From assembly GCF_002368335.1 (NCBI RefSeq), contig NZ_AP018288.1, forward strand, positions 742,607 to 806,606: a DNA stretch of 64,000 nt. The letters are read 5' to 3'. Below, in pieces: positions 51,988-61,428 of this stretch; the stretch's first letter is position 1; each line of letters opens with the position of its first letter. The stretch comes from Nostoc sp. NIES-4103. Its GTDB lineage: Bacteria > Cyanobacteriota > Cyanobacteriia > Cyanobacteriales > Nostocaceae. The notes beneath the pieces were generated by a model that ran no database searches, was not told the DNA's origin, and saw only the letters and a program-made list of their open reading frames with translations. Made by a program: the position numbers and the translations under genes.

Positions 51988-54927
51988 CTACGAATAAGCA
52001 TCCATTGGCAGACAAGAACAAACAAAATTCCTGTCCCCAAAAGCAGCATCAATGCGTCCGACAGCAGGCCAGAACTTATATTCACGAGTCCAAGGCGCAG
52101 GGTAAGCAGCTTGTTCACGCGAATAGGGATGAGTCCATTCTCCTGTAATCAGACTTTGGGTGGTGTGCGGTGCATTCTTCAACACATTATCTTCAGCATC
52201 CGCCTTACCAGATTCAATTTCGGCAATTTCTTGGCGAATAGCAATCAAAGCATCACAGAAACGATCCAACTCTTCTTTTGATTCGCTTTCTGTAGGTTCC
52301 ACCATGATTGTACCCGCCACAGGCCAAGAGACAGTAGGCGCATGGAAGCCGTAATCCATCAACCGCTTTGCCACATCATCGATTTCGATGTTTGCGGATT
52401 TTTTGAGCGATCGCAAATCTAATATACATTCATGGGCAACTAAACCATTTTTCCCTTTGTACAAAACAGGATAGTAAGGTTCTAGTTTCTTAGCGATGTA
52501 ATTAGCATTGAGAATTGCCACTTTCGTTGCTTCGGTCAAACCAGCCGCACCCATCATGGCAATGTACATCCAAGAAATCACTAAAATACTCGCACTACCC
52601 CAAGGCGCAGCCGCAACAGCACCAGTAGGCTGGGGACTGGGGACTGGGGACTGGGGACTGGGAATTGCTTCCTTTTTATTTCCTACTACAGCATGTCCGG
52701 GTAGAAATGGTACGAGATGAGAGGCTACGCCAATAGGCCCCATACCAGGGCCGCCGCCGCCGTGAGGAATACAGAAGGTTTTGTGCAAGTTCAAATGACA
52801 GACATCTGCACCAATATCACCGGGACGACAAATACCGACTTGGGCATTCATATTTGCCCCATCCATATAAACTTGTCCGCCGTGGCTGTGGACAACAGCG
52901 CAGATTTCCTCAATTCCTTCTTCAAATACACCGTGAGTTGAAGGATATGTCACCATCAAAGCAGCGAGTTCATGACTATGTTTTTCTGCCTTCGCCTTTA
53001 AATCAGCAACATCAATGTTACCATCAGCATCACAAGCAACTGCTACCACCTTCATTCCACACATGACCGCACTCGCCGGGTTTGTCCCATGTGCTGAGGT
53101 AGGAATCAAACAAACATTGCGATGTGTTTCTCCCCGACTTTCATGATACTGCCGAATCACCAACAGTCCGGCGTATTCACCTTGAGAACCAGCATTTGGT
53201 TGTAGAGAAACTCCAGCAAACCCGGTAATTTCGGCTAACCAAGCCTCAAGTTGCTGGAACAGAATTTGATAACCCCGTGTTTGCGATGGCGGTGCAAAGG
53301 GATGTATCTTAGCAAATTCCTCCCAAGTCACGGGAATCATTTCAGCTGTTGCATTTAACTTCATCGTGCATGATCCCAAAGGAATCATCGATGTAGTTAG
53401 CGACAAATCCTTAGATTCTAACTTGTGCAGATAGCGCAACAACTCAGTTTCGGAATGATAGCGGTTGAAGACTGGGTGAGTCAGGTAAGTGCTTTTTCGT
53501 GAGTGGGGGGATGAGGGAGATGAGGGGGTTAATTCTTCTATGGTAAAAGGTAAGTCATCTGTAAGAGCGAAAATTTGCCAGAGGTCTATCAAATCTTCTG
53601 GTGTAGTTGTCTCATCCAAGGAAATACCAACAGCATTGTCATCGAAAATCCGCAGATTGATATTGCGTGCTTGAGAAGCTTCGAGAATTGCTTGCTGGTT
53701 GTTTGTTCCCAACTCTACCCGCAGCGTATCAAAAACATTTTCGGAACTGATTTTATAACCTAAACGCTTTAATCCTGCTGCCAAAGTTAAAGTTAATTGG
53801 TGGATATCAAAAGCAATTTGCTTGAGTCCAGCCGGGCCATGATAGACAGCGTACATACTCGCCATCACCGCCAGCAATACCTGCGCTGTACATATATTAC
53901 TGGTTGCTTTTTCGCGGCGGATGTGCTGTTCGCGGGTTTGCAAAACGAGACGCAATGCAGGCTTACCTTGAGCATCTTTTGATACACCAACAATTCGTCC
54001 GGGAACCTGCCGCTTGTACTCTTCTTTGGTAGCAAAGTATGCCGCATGAGGCCCCCCAAACCCCAAGGGAATACCAAATCGCTGGGTACTGCCTACAGCA
54101 ATATCAGCGCCAAATTCACCAGGTGGTGTGAGCAAGGTTAAGCTTAAGAGATCTGCTGCTACCGTCACCAATGCACCCTTAGCATGGGCTTTTTCAATAA
54201 AAGCGCGGTAGTCATAAATCGTGCCATCACTTGCAGGGTATTGCAGAACTGCCCCAAAAATTGGTTGATCAAAATTAAATGTCTGATGATCACCGATAAT
54301 CAAGTTAATTCCCAGAGGCTTCGCCCGTGTTTGCAAAACATCGATAGTTTGGGGATGGCAGTCACGAGACACAAAATAGGCATTTGCTTTATTTTTGCAA
54401 ACACCATAACTCACACTCATCGCTTCAGCGGCGGCGGTGGCTTCATCGAGTAAGGAAGCATTGGCAATTTCCAAACCTGTCAAGTCGATAATCATGGTTT
54501 GGAAATTGAGTAGGGCTTCCAACCGTCCTTGAGCAATTTCTGGCTGATAGGGAGTATAGGCAGTATACCAACCAGGATTTTCCAAAATATTACGTGCAAT
54601 CACAGGTGGGGTGATGCAGTCGTAGTATCCCATACCAATGTATGAGCGGCAAACCTGATTTTTGGCAGCAATTTTTTTTAACTTTGCCAGTGCTGCGTAC
54701 TCACTTTGCGCTTCTGGCAACTGTAGCGGTTGATTCAGCCGAATCGTCTGCGGTACTGTTTTATCTATCAGGACATCTAAACTAGGAAACCCCAATAAAT
54801 CAAGCATTTGCTCGATATCATCAAAGTTAGGGCCGATGTGCCTTTGCGTAAAACTACTTAACTTTTGATTTTTTTTATCTGATACTTGGCGATCGCTAGA
54901 CTTGGGTATAGGCGCGTGCGTTACCAC
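51988..54927 (-). CDS. gcvP: Glycine dehydrogenase (P protein of the glycine cleavage system)
   Basis: PLP enzyme that decarboxylates glycine and passes aminomethyl to the lipoyl arm of GcvH; important for photorespiratory glycine. 979 residues, fused N- and C-halves as usual. Landmarks: SFTQRHIGPN at the N-terminus, YTPYQPEIAQGRLEALLNFQT cut as TPYQPEIAQG, PLGSCTMKLNA, and the PLP lysine in NLHKTFCIPHGGGGPGMGP. Two in-frame low-complexity inserts are encoded by intergenic-type tandem repeats: TPSSPSSPHSRK (near 53500-53530) and IPSPQSPVPSPQP (near 52629-52672). Both fall in surface-loop-like sites, and the rest of the frame is intact. Confidence 0.95.
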   Translation of the reverse strand: MVTHAPIPKSSDRQVSDKKNQKLSSFTQRHIGPNFDDIEQMLDLLGFPSLDVLIDKTVPQTIRLNQPLQLPEAQSEYAALAKLKKIAAKNQVCRSYIGMGYYDCITPPVIARNILENPGWYTAYTPYQPEIAQGRLEALLNFQTMIIDLTGLEIANASLLDEATAAAEAMSVSYGVCKNKANAYFVSRDCHPQTIDVLQTRAKPLGINLIIGDHQTFNFDQPIFGAVLQYPASDGTIYDYRAFIEKAHAKGALVTVAADLLSLTLLTPPGEFGADIAVGSTQRFGIPLGFGGPHAAYFATKEEYKRQVPGRIVGVSKDAQGKPALRLVLQTREQHIRREKATSNICTAQVLLAVMASMYAVYHGPAGLKQIAFDIHQLTLTLAAGLKRLGYKISSENVFDTLRVELGTNNQQAILEASQARNINLRIFDDNAVGISLDETTTPEDLIDLWQIFALTDDLPFTIEELTPSSPSSPHSRKSTYLTHPVFNRYHSETELLRYLHKLESKDLSLTTSMIPLGSCTMKLNATAEMIPVTWEEFAKIHPFAPPSQTRGYQILFQQLEAWLAEITGFAGVSLQPNAGSQGEYAGLLVIRQYHESRGETHRNVCLIPTSAHGTNPASAVMCGMKVVAVACDADGNIDVADLKAKAEKHSHELAALMVTYPSTHGVFEEGIEEICAVVHSHGGQVYMDGANMNAQVGICRPGDIGADVCHLNLHKTFCIPHGGGGPGMGPIGVASHLVPFLPGHAVVGNKKEAIPSPQSPVPSPQPTGAVAAAPWGSASILVISWMYIAMMGAAGLTEATKVAILNANYIAKKLEPYYPVLYKGKNGLVAHECILDLRSLKKSANIEIDDVAKRLMDYGFHAPTVSWPVAGTIMVEPTESESKEELDRFCDALIAIRQEIAEIESGKADAEDNVLKNAPHTTQSLITGEWTHPYSREQAAYPAPWTREYKFWPAVGRIDAAFGDRNFVCSCLPMDAYS

Positions 54928-54959
54928 TAATGAAACTCCAGACGCAACTATTTAATATT

Positions 54960-55140
54960 TTGCAACAAATACTTGAAAACTGGGAATTGGGAATGGGGAA
55001 TTGGGAATGAGGAATGGGGAATGAGGAATGAGGAATTGGGAATTGGGAATTGGTAATTGGTAATTGGTAATTGGTAATTGGTAATTTCTCCCCCATCCCC
55101 CCATCACCCCATCACCCCATCCCCTCATCTCCCCATCACT
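54960..55140. repeat. Short tandem repeats between gcvP and gcvH
   Basis: Units of GGGAATTGGGAAT/GGGAATGAG and then CCCCATCA-type units. The array lies inside the gcv transcript if the three genes are co-transcribed. Confidence 0.93.
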
Positions 55141-55143
55141 TCA

Positions 55144-55536
55144 TCACTCCGCCTGTCCCTCTACTTTGGCGCTATACTGAGCAGCGGTCAACGCATCATC
55201 CAATTCATCAGGATTATCAACACGTACTTTTACAAACCACCCATCCCCGTATGGGTCATCTGACACTACTTCGGGATCATCACTTAAAACATCATTACGT
55301 TCTACCACTGTGCCAGTTACTGGTGAATATAGCTCTCCAACAGCTTTCACTGATTCAACTGTGCCCAATTGCTCACCCTTCTCAACAGCAGTGCCAACCT
55401 CTGGCAATTCTACAAACACTATCTCACCTAATTCCTTTACAGCAAATTCACTAATGCCGATAGTAGCAATTTCACCATCTAGTCGCACGTATTCATGACT
55501 ATCCTGGTATTTCAAATCATCAGGATATACAGACAT
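55144..55536 (-). CDS. gcvH: Glycine cleavage system H protein
   Basis: The 130-residue lipoyl carrier that shuttles the aminomethyl group between P, T and L proteins. The lipoylated lysine is in LGTVESVKAVGELYSPVTG (lysine of SVKAV, near 65). N-terminus DLKYQDSHEYVRLDGEIATIGISEFA and C-terminus DDPYGDGWFVKVRVDNPDEL are standard. It lies between gcvT (upstream) and gcvP (downstream), all leftward. Confidence 0.96.
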   Translation of the reverse strand: MSVYPDDLKYQDSHEYVRLDGEIATIGISEFAVKELGEIVFVELPEVGTAVEKGEQLGTVESVKAVGELYSPVTGTVVERNDVLSDDPEVVSDDPYGDGWFVKVRVDNPDELDDALTAAQYSAKVEGQAE

Positions 55537-55691
55537 ATAATTTATCCTCCCATATCACAAAAATTGTTGTCCCAACAGTAATGCTGGTCATATTTGATCA
55601 TGAGCTTTACTGTAGATTGAGTAGTTTACAACACATTATTCCTTAAAAACTGCAAAGCATGAAGTAGAAAGTGTGAAGTATGGTATTTCAG

Positions 55692-56822
55692 CTATGCTTT
55701 AGTTTTTGACCGATAAAAGGGACGTTTAACTACAACTGCTGGGTAAGCTTTGCCACGAATTTCCACTTCTAACTGTTGACCAACAGTCGCCAGCTTGGTA
55801 GGAACGTAAGCTAAAGCAATGGGATAACCAAGTGTAGGAGAGATAGTACCACTAGTCACTTCTCCAATGACTTGACCTGCTGATAAAACTTGGTAGCCAT
55901 GACGGGCTATGTTACGTCCTTGCATTTGCAAACCTACAAGTCGGCGCTGCACTTTAGTGGCTTTTTGCTGTTCCAAAACTGCCCGACCAATAAAATCACC
56001 TTTGGTATCGAGGTGAACTAGCCACCCCAAACCTGCTTCTAAGGGAGTTGTGCGATCGTCAATATCTTGCCCATAAAGTGCCATTGCAGCTTCTAGGCGT
56101 AAGGTATCTCTTGCACCCAGTCCGCAAGGTATGACACCAGCGTTATAGAGATTTTGCCACAATTCTACTCCCACATCTGGATCTACCATCACCTCAAAAC
56201 CATCTTCCCCGGTGTAACCTGTGCGGGCTATAAAGCCAGGTTTACCGAGTACCGTTGCTTCTAGGTGACCGAATGCTTGAATTGGTTGTAAGTCTTCTTG
56301 CACAAACGGCTGGAGATAATTGATGGCTTTTGGCCCTTGTACAGCAATTAAAACTTTTTCTGGTGAAAGGTCTTGGAATTGCACTTCATTCAGGTCAAGG
56401 TGCTGTAACAACCATGCTTTGTCTTTACTTGTGGTTGCCGCATTGACAATGATCAATGACTGTTGTGTACCAGTGGTGTCTTCACCTTGATAATAGACAA
56501 TGATATCGTCAATAATTCCCCCTTGCGGATTTAACAATACTGTGTATTGCGCTTGACCTGGTTGCAGCCGATTCAAGTCTGAAGGAACTAGACTCTGGAG
56601 TTGAGAAATCAAGTTTTTCCCTTGGAGGGTAAATTTACCCATGTGGGAAATATCAAACATCCCGGCTGCATTTCTTACAGCTTCGTGTTCGCGGGTAATG
56701 CCACTAAATTGTACAGGCATTTCCCAACCGCCAAAGCTGGTTAGTCGTGCTTTGAGTTCTACACCCAGCTGATATAAAGGAGTTCGCGCCAAAGTTTGAG
56801 TGATGTCTTCAGTATTAGTCAC
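55692..56822 (-). CDS. gcvT: Glycine cleavage system T protein (aminomethyltransferase)
   Basis: Transfers the one-carbon unit from the aminomethyl-lipoyl arm to tetrahydrofolate, releasing ammonia. 376 residues of normal family layout: LTSFGGWEMPVQFSGITREHEAVRNAAGMFDISHMG at the N-terminus (cut: GGWEMPVQF, FDISHMGK), the folate-site TGYTGEDGFEV, GLGARDTLRLEAAMALYG and EVTSGTISPTLGYPIALAYV. It is the first gene of the leftward gcvT-gcvH-gcvP group; no glycine riboswitch was recognised upstream. Confidence 0.96.
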   Translation of the reverse strand: MTNTEDITQTLARTPLYQLGVELKARLTSFGGWEMPVQFSGITREHEAVRNAAGMFDISHMGKFTLQGKNLISQLQSLVPSDLNRLQPGQAQYTVLLNPQGGIIDDIIVYYQGEDTTGTQQSLIIVNAATTSKDKAWLLQHLDLNEVQFQDLSPEKVLIAVQGPKAINYLQPFVQEDLQPIQAFGHLEATVLGKPGFIARTGYTGEDGFEVMVDPDVGVELWQNLYNAGVIPCGLGARDTLRLEAAMALYGQDIDDRTTPLEAGLGWLVHLDTKGDFIGRAVLEQQKATKVQRRLVGLQMQGRNIARHGYQVLSAGQVIGEVTSGTISPTLGYPIALAYVPTKLATVGQQLEVEIRGKAYPAVVVKRPFYRSKTKA

Positions 56823-56969
56823 AGGTATTTTTGCGATCGCACCTCAACATCTATAATCCTACGGGATGATTAACAAACGATGAAGGCTCAAACCATGACT
56901 TAACAGTTCACACTTCATCCTTTATACTGCGTTAATGATATGAATGTTGAGATTTGTTAAGAAAAGATT

Positions 56970-57464
56970 ATGAAATATTGGCAACTACTAGCTAGCTTTG
57001 TCCTAGCTATGGTTCTTTTTTTGTTTCCCCTATCGGCACAAGCTGCTAGTTCTTCTAGTATTACCCGTTCAGCTGGCGAGGAACTCAAGGGTAAAGATTA
57101 TTCTGGTCAAAGTTTAGTTGGCATTGAATTTACCAATTTGAATTTAGAGAATGCTGACTTCAGCAATGCGGATTTACGTGGCGGCGTATTTAACGGTACG
57201 GTGTTGGAGGGAGTGAATCTGCATGGTGTAGATTTTAGTGAAGGCATAGCTTACTTGGCTAAGTTTAAAGGCGCTGATTTAAGTGATGCAGTGTTCACAG
57301 ATGCAATGATGTTGCGATCAACTTTTGATAATGTGGACATCACTGGCGCTGATTTCACCAACGCAGTTTTAGATGGCGTGCAGGTAAAAAAACTCTGCAC
57401 CCAAGCAAGTGGTGTAAATTCTAAAACTGGTGTAAATACTAGCGAGTCTTTAGGATGTAAGTAA
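56970..57464 (+). CDS. Exported pentapeptide-repeat protein
   Basis: A 164-residue protein with signal peptide (1-25, cleavage near SAQA-A) and about fifteen pentapeptide units of A(D/N)LxX form (FTNLNLENADFSNADLRGGV cut: NADLR, GADLS, GADFT). It should form a short beta-helix in the thylakoid lumen or periplasm; lumenal pentapeptide proteins of this size are known in cyanobacteria and plants. Two cysteines near the C-terminus (LCTQ and LGCK) might form a disulphide. Function unknown. Confidence 0.85.
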   Translation: MKYWQLLASFVLAMVLFLFPLSAQAASSSSITRSAGEELKGKDYSGQSLVGIEFTNLNLENADFSNADLRGGVFNGTVLEGVNLHGVDFSEGIAYLAKFKGADLSDAVFTDAMMLRSTFDNVDITGADFTNAVLDGVQVKKLCTQASGVNSKTGVNTSESLGCK

Positions 57465-57595
57465 AAGGGACTGGGGGCTAGGTACTGGTGACTGGGGACT
57501 GGTGACTAGGGATTAGGTAAGGTTTTCCCAATCCCCAGTACCCAATCCCCAATACCCAATCCCCAATCCCCAATACCCAATCCTACCCGTAGATG
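57465..57595. repeat. Short tandem repeats (GGGGACT and CCCAATCC units)
   Basis: GGGACTGG.. units followed by inverted-type CCCCAATCCCCAATACC units. The two halves are partly complementary and could fold back. Confidence 0.9.
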
Positions 57596-57659
57596 AATTG
57601 TCAAAACCTGCTTAACTCGCTAATACATAAGTAATGGCGCTACAAACTAGGTTATAAGC

Positions 57660-58535
57660 ATGGAAACCAAACAGCTTGGAAAAACGAGTGTCTTTGTGAG
57701 TGCAATTGGCTTGGGTGGAATGCCGATGTCAATTTATAATCGCCCTCCCGAATCAAAATCAATTTCAGTTATTCATCAAGCATTGGATTTGGGTGTTACG
57801 TTCATTGACACTGCTGACTCCTACTGTAAAGATGAATCAGACAAACACCACAATGAACGCCTCATACACCAAGCACTTGCCACTTACAAAGGTGATGTTA
57901 GCCATGTGGTTGTGGCAACTAAAGGCGGTTTGATGCGTCCAGATGGCAATTGGACACGCAATGGCAACCCCGAACATTTGCGTCAAACAATTCGCGTCAG
58001 CTTCGAGGCTTTGGGTGGCAATAAACCTATTGATGTTTGGCAATATCACTCACCCGATCCTAACTACACCATTGAAGAATCTCTAGCACCAGTCAAAGAA
58101 GCAGTAGAAGCTGGTTTGATTCGGTTCGTGGGAGTTTCTAACTTTTCTGTGGAACAAATTCAGCGGGCGCGGGATGTAGTGGATATTGTTTCAGTGCAAA
58201 ATCAATATAGCCCTTGGCAACGACAGCCAGAAACTGACGGTGTGTTGAAGTATTGCGAACAGGAAGGATTGACCTTTTTGCCTTGGAGTCCCTTCGGTGG
58301 TAGTCGTCGCCATCACAGTTTGCAAGATATTCCTGCGATCGCAACTTTAGCCAAAGAAAAAGGCGTGTCAGTTTACAATATAGTCCTAGCCTGGTTGCGT
58401 TCCAAGTCGCCTGCTATTTTGCCGATTCCTGGTGCTAGCCAAATTTCCAGCATCGAAGATTCAGTGCGTGCAATCAATGTGAAACTATCCCAAGAAGAAG
58501 TACAAAAAATTGATCGAGCAACATTAACAAGTTAG
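57660..58535 (+). CDS. Aldo/keto reductase
   Basis: A 291-residue TIM-barrel NADPH reductase. Seen: GLGGMPMS near 17-24, the catalytic Asp in DTADSYC (D50, and Tyr54), K88 in VATKGGLM and the position of His in WQYHSPDP (about 119-126), VGVSNFSVEQI near 146-156, and the closing cofactor loop PIPGASQISSIEDSVRA. These four catalytic positions indicate an active enzyme of the broad AKR group; substrate not evident. Single gene, enclosed by tandem repeats. Confidence 0.9.
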   Translation: METKQLGKTSVFVSAIGLGGMPMSIYNRPPESKSISVIHQALDLGVTFIDTADSYCKDESDKHHNERLIHQALATYKGDVSHVVVATKGGLMRPDGNWTRNGNPEHLRQTIRVSFEALGGNKPIDVWQYHSPDPNYTIEESLAPVKEAVEAGLIRFVGVSNFSVEQIQRARDVVDIVSVQNQYSPWQRQPETDGVLKYCEQEGLTFLPWSPFGGSRRHHSLQDIPAIATLAKEKGVSVYNIVLAWLRSKSPAILPIPGASQISSIEDSVRAINVKLSQEEVQKIDRATLTS

Positions 58536-58738
58536 GAGTTAGGAGTTAGGAGTTAAGAGTTAGGAATTAAGAGTTTGGAGTTTGGAGTTTGGAGTTTGGA
58601 GTTTGGAGTTAAGAGTTAAAAGTTTGGAATTAGTTTTTATTCTCCCTATTCCCCCATCTCCCTCATCTCCCTCATCTCCCTCATCTCCCTCATCTCCCTC
58701 ATCTCCCTCATCTCCCTCATCTCCCCCATCTCCCTCAT
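58531..58738. repeat. Short tandem repeats before ilvC
   Basis: GGAGTTA and GGAGTTT heptamers, then at 58641-58738 about ten TCTCCCTCA 9-mers. A -10-like TACAAT follows near 58758 and the ilvC ribosome site AGGAGA near 58800. Confidence 0.93.
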
Positions 58739-58813
58739 CACGGTTCCTCAATTTGGGGTACAATCAAAAGCCTGCCAATAAATCATGATGCTTGCTGACA
58801 GGAGATATTTCTT

Positions 58814-59809
58814 ATGGCCCGGATGTACTACGACGAAGATGGCAATTTAGACCTTTTTGCAGGAAAAACCATTGCAATTATCGGCTATGGTTCCCAAGGT
58901 CATGCTCATGCCCTCAATTTAAAAGATAGTGGTTTGGATGTAATTGTAGGTCTGTATCCGGGCAGCAAGTCAGCAGAAAAAGCCCAAGCAGCTGGGTTAA
59001 CTGTGAAAAATGTCGCAGATGCGGCTAATGCTGCTGACTTTATCATGATTTTGTTGCCTGATGAAGTGCAAAAAACAGTTTACAAAAACGAAATTGAACC
59101 AAATCTGGAAGAAGGCAATGTGTTAGCCTTTGCCCACGGGTTTAATATCCACTTTGGACAAGTTGTACCGCCTGCTAACGTAGATGTGGTGATGGTAGCA
59201 CCCAAAGGCCCAGGACATTTAGTGCGACGGACTTATGAACAAGGGCAAGGTGTACCAGCACTGTTTGCAGTTTATCAAGATGCCAGTGGTCAGGCACGCG
59301 ATCGCGCAATGGCATATGCTAAAGGTATTGGTGGGACTCGTGCTGGTATTCTTGAAACTACTTTCCGCGAAGAAACTGAAACCGATTTGTTTGGCGAACA
59401 AGCAGTATTGTGTGGTGGTTTGAGTGCTTTAATCAAAGCTGGATTTGAAACTTTAGTAGAAGCTGGTTATCAACCAGAATTAGCTTATTTTGAATGTCTG
59501 CACGAAGTCAAATTAATTGTTGATTTGGTTGTAGAAGGTGGTTTAGCTAAAATGCGCGACAGCATTTCCAACACCGCCGAGTATGGTGACTACACTCGTG
59601 GTCCTCGAATTGTCACCGACCAAACCAAAGCAGAAATGCGGAAGATCCTCAGCGAAATTCAAACTGGACAATTTGCACGAGAATTTGTTCTAGAAAATCA
59701 ATCTGGTAAACCTGGCTTTACCGCATTGCGTCGCCAAGAAGCTGAACACAAAATTGAAGAAGTTGGTAAAGAGTTACGTGCTATGTTTAGCTGGTTGAAG
59801 AAAGCTTAA
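58814..59809 (+). CDS. ilvC: Ketol-acid reductoisomerase, class I
   Basis: Second step of branched-chain amino acid synthesis: isomerises and reduces acetolactate or acetohydroxybutyrate with NADPH and Mg. 331 residues, the short class I form. Nucleotide loop GYGSQGHAHA at 24-33 with GLYPGSKSAEKA (basic/Ser NADPH discriminators), catalytic stretch APKGPGHLVRRTYEQG, metal ligands in DLFGEQAVLCGG and YFECLHEVKLIVDL. Start ATG at 58814, with AGGAGA ribosome site ten bases upstream. A terminator follows at about 59946. Confidence 0.97.
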   Translation: MARMYYDEDGNLDLFAGKTIAIIGYGSQGHAHALNLKDSGLDVIVGLYPGSKSAEKAQAAGLTVKNVADAANAADFIMILLPDEVQKTVYKNEIEPNLEEGNVLAFAHGFNIHFGQVVPPANVDVVMVAPKGPGHLVRRTYEQGQGVPALFAVYQDASGQARDRAMAYAKGIGGTRAGILETTFREETETDLFGEQAVLCGGLSALIKAGFETLVEAGYQPELAYFECLHEVKLIVDLVVEGGLAKMRDSISNTAEYGDYTRGPRIVTDQTKAEMRKILSEIQTGQFAREFVLENQSGKPGFTALRRQEAEHKIEEVGKELRAMFSWLKKA

Positions 59810-60224
59810 TACAATTTTGCTGAGATACCCCCAATCTTTGACACACTTGGCATCGTTAGCGAAGCGCGAAGTGCTAGGAACGAACGTCGAAAGATGTGTC
59901 TGGGGGATTAGCTAACCCGAAAAAATTTAAGATTTTTGATTGTAGAGGCGTGAAATTTCACGTCTTTTTTATTTTCTGGAAATCCCTTAATTAATATCGA
60001 TTTATAGCTGGGGACTAGGGACTAGGGACTGGGGACTGGGGACTAGGGAATGGGGACTTGGTGAAAAGTCTTTAATTTGCAACAACGACTAAGTTGCATG
60101 TAACCCTATAGTATTATACTATTTGCTATATATCGCATTTACTATCTTATAGTAAGAAAGTAAACTCTCATAAAGCAACTGCATCATAAAACCCTACTTT
60201 CAGTCTCGTTGGAGCGTTATATCA
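59810..60224. other. Intergenic region after ilvC
   Basis: Contains a GC-rich inverted-looking patch at 59850-59905 (GCGAAGCGCGAAGTGC), the terminator near 59946, GGGACTA heptamer repeats at 60008-60058, and an AT-rich leader before the fucosyltransferase-like gene. Confidence 0.5.
59946..59970 (+). terminator. Terminator downstream of ilvC
   Basis: AGGCGTGAAA / TTTCACGTCT stem with one G-T pair, followed by a run of T. Confidence 0.8.
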
Positions 60225-61238
60225 GTGAGTATGAATAAGTTTTTATTACTTAAAGGGCGTGCTGGATTAGGTAATCGAATACTGTGCTTACTTGGTTCTA
60301 TCTTATACGCCCAATTAACCAGTAGGAAATTGATTGTTGACTGGAGTGATCCAACTTATTCTGATGATGGTTCAAATATTTTCTCGAAGCTTTTTACCAT
60401 TGATAATGTAGAACAAACAACTGACATACCAGACACAAACTCAATTTTCCCTTCTATATGGAAGGGAAATTTAGATCTATCCATTACACAAATATTTCAA
60501 AAGTATAAAATATTGGATGATGATAACTTCATTGCTACTCCCTTTAGACAGTTTAAATCTAAAATTAATGTGTCACGTTTAGATTACGATGAGGATTTAT
60601 TAATTATATGGTCTTATTTTGCAGATATTCATAAAATGAGAAGATTTTTTCAAAATGATTTTGCATATTTGACTACTCTAAATGAAAAAACGATCCTGAA
60701 GAAGATAAGTAGCAAACACTTACATTTAAATCAAGATATTCAATACCGAATTGATGTTTTCAAAAAAAAATATTTTACAAATACACCATTGGTTATAGGC
60801 TTACATATTAGGCATACAGATAGAAAAAATCCTTTTCAAAGTTATGTAGAAATCATTAATAAAATTATTCAGCAAAATTCTGAGTATTTAATTTTTTTAG
60901 CAACAGACAATAAGCAAGTTCAAACTCACTTTAAAAATATCTATAAAGAAAGAATTATTTATACAGAAAAGTGGTTTCCTGATGAAACAGCTAGTTTATC
61001 TCGCCTTCATCACAACTCAGATTGCCCGAACAAGCTAGAAAATGCAATTCAGGCATTAGTAGATCTATATTTACTTGCAAGTTGTAATTATTTGTTGTGT
61101 GATCAACGTTCGACTTTCCCCATTGTTGCTGAAGTCATTTCAGATATACCAAGTACTAATATAATTGATATTTCTAAATATAGTATGAAAAGAAACATGA
61201 GGAGATTGATATGCTTCTTAGAAAGCCAGATTTTTTAG
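60225..61238 (+). CDS. NodZ/fucosyltransferase-like glycosyltransferase
   Basis: A 337-residue protein with the hallmark of GDP-fucose-type transferases: GRAGLGNRILCLLGSILYA at 12-30, the nucleotide-sugar site VIGLHIRHTDRKNPF (about 190-204), and LVDLYLLASCNYLLCDQRSTFPIVAEV (about 280-306), in which SxF precedes the last helix. This layout fits the NodZ/FUT8-like group (GT23) or the related GT11 family, so transfer of fucose or a similar sugar to a glycan is likely. GTG 60225 (with GGAG ten bases upstream) and ATG 60231 are both possible. Markedly AT-rich, probably acquired. Confidence 0.65.
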   Translation: MSMNKFLLLKGRAGLGNRILCLLGSILYAQLTSRKLIVDWSDPTYSDDGSNIFSKLFTIDNVEQTTDIPDTNSIFPSIWKGNLDLSITQIFQKYKILDDDNFIATPFRQFKSKINVSRLDYDEDLLIIWSYFADIHKMRRFFQNDFAYLTTLNEKTILKKISSKHLHLNQDIQYRIDVFKKKYFTNTPLVIGLHIRHTDRKNPFQSYVEIINKIIQQNSEYLIFLATDNKQVQTHFKNIYKERIIYTEKWFPDETASLSRLHHNSDCPNKLENAIQALVDLYLLASCNYLLCDQRSTFPIVAEVISDIPSTNIIDISKYSMKRNMRRLICFLESQIF

Positions 61239-61428
61239 CTTACTGAACAAAGCCTTTCAAAGAGAGTTATCAACTATCCAATTTTGCTCACAATTCGTCT
61301 GTGCAAACTTTACATATCAAAAATCCAGTAAGGGATGTCACGCCTCGCTCTCAAGAGAGGAGGCAAAAAAGCAGCACTAGCAATTTCTAAGTATTATTAC
61401 TCAGCTTATAACTTCAACTTGCCCAAGT

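Noticed and set aside
52160..54453. Several plus-strand frames of 60-90 codons
   Set aside because: All are antisense shadows of gcvP.
58560..58763. Asp/Glu/Gly-repeat frame before ilvC
   Set aside because: Encoded entirely by TCTCCCTCA tandem repeats; not a gene.
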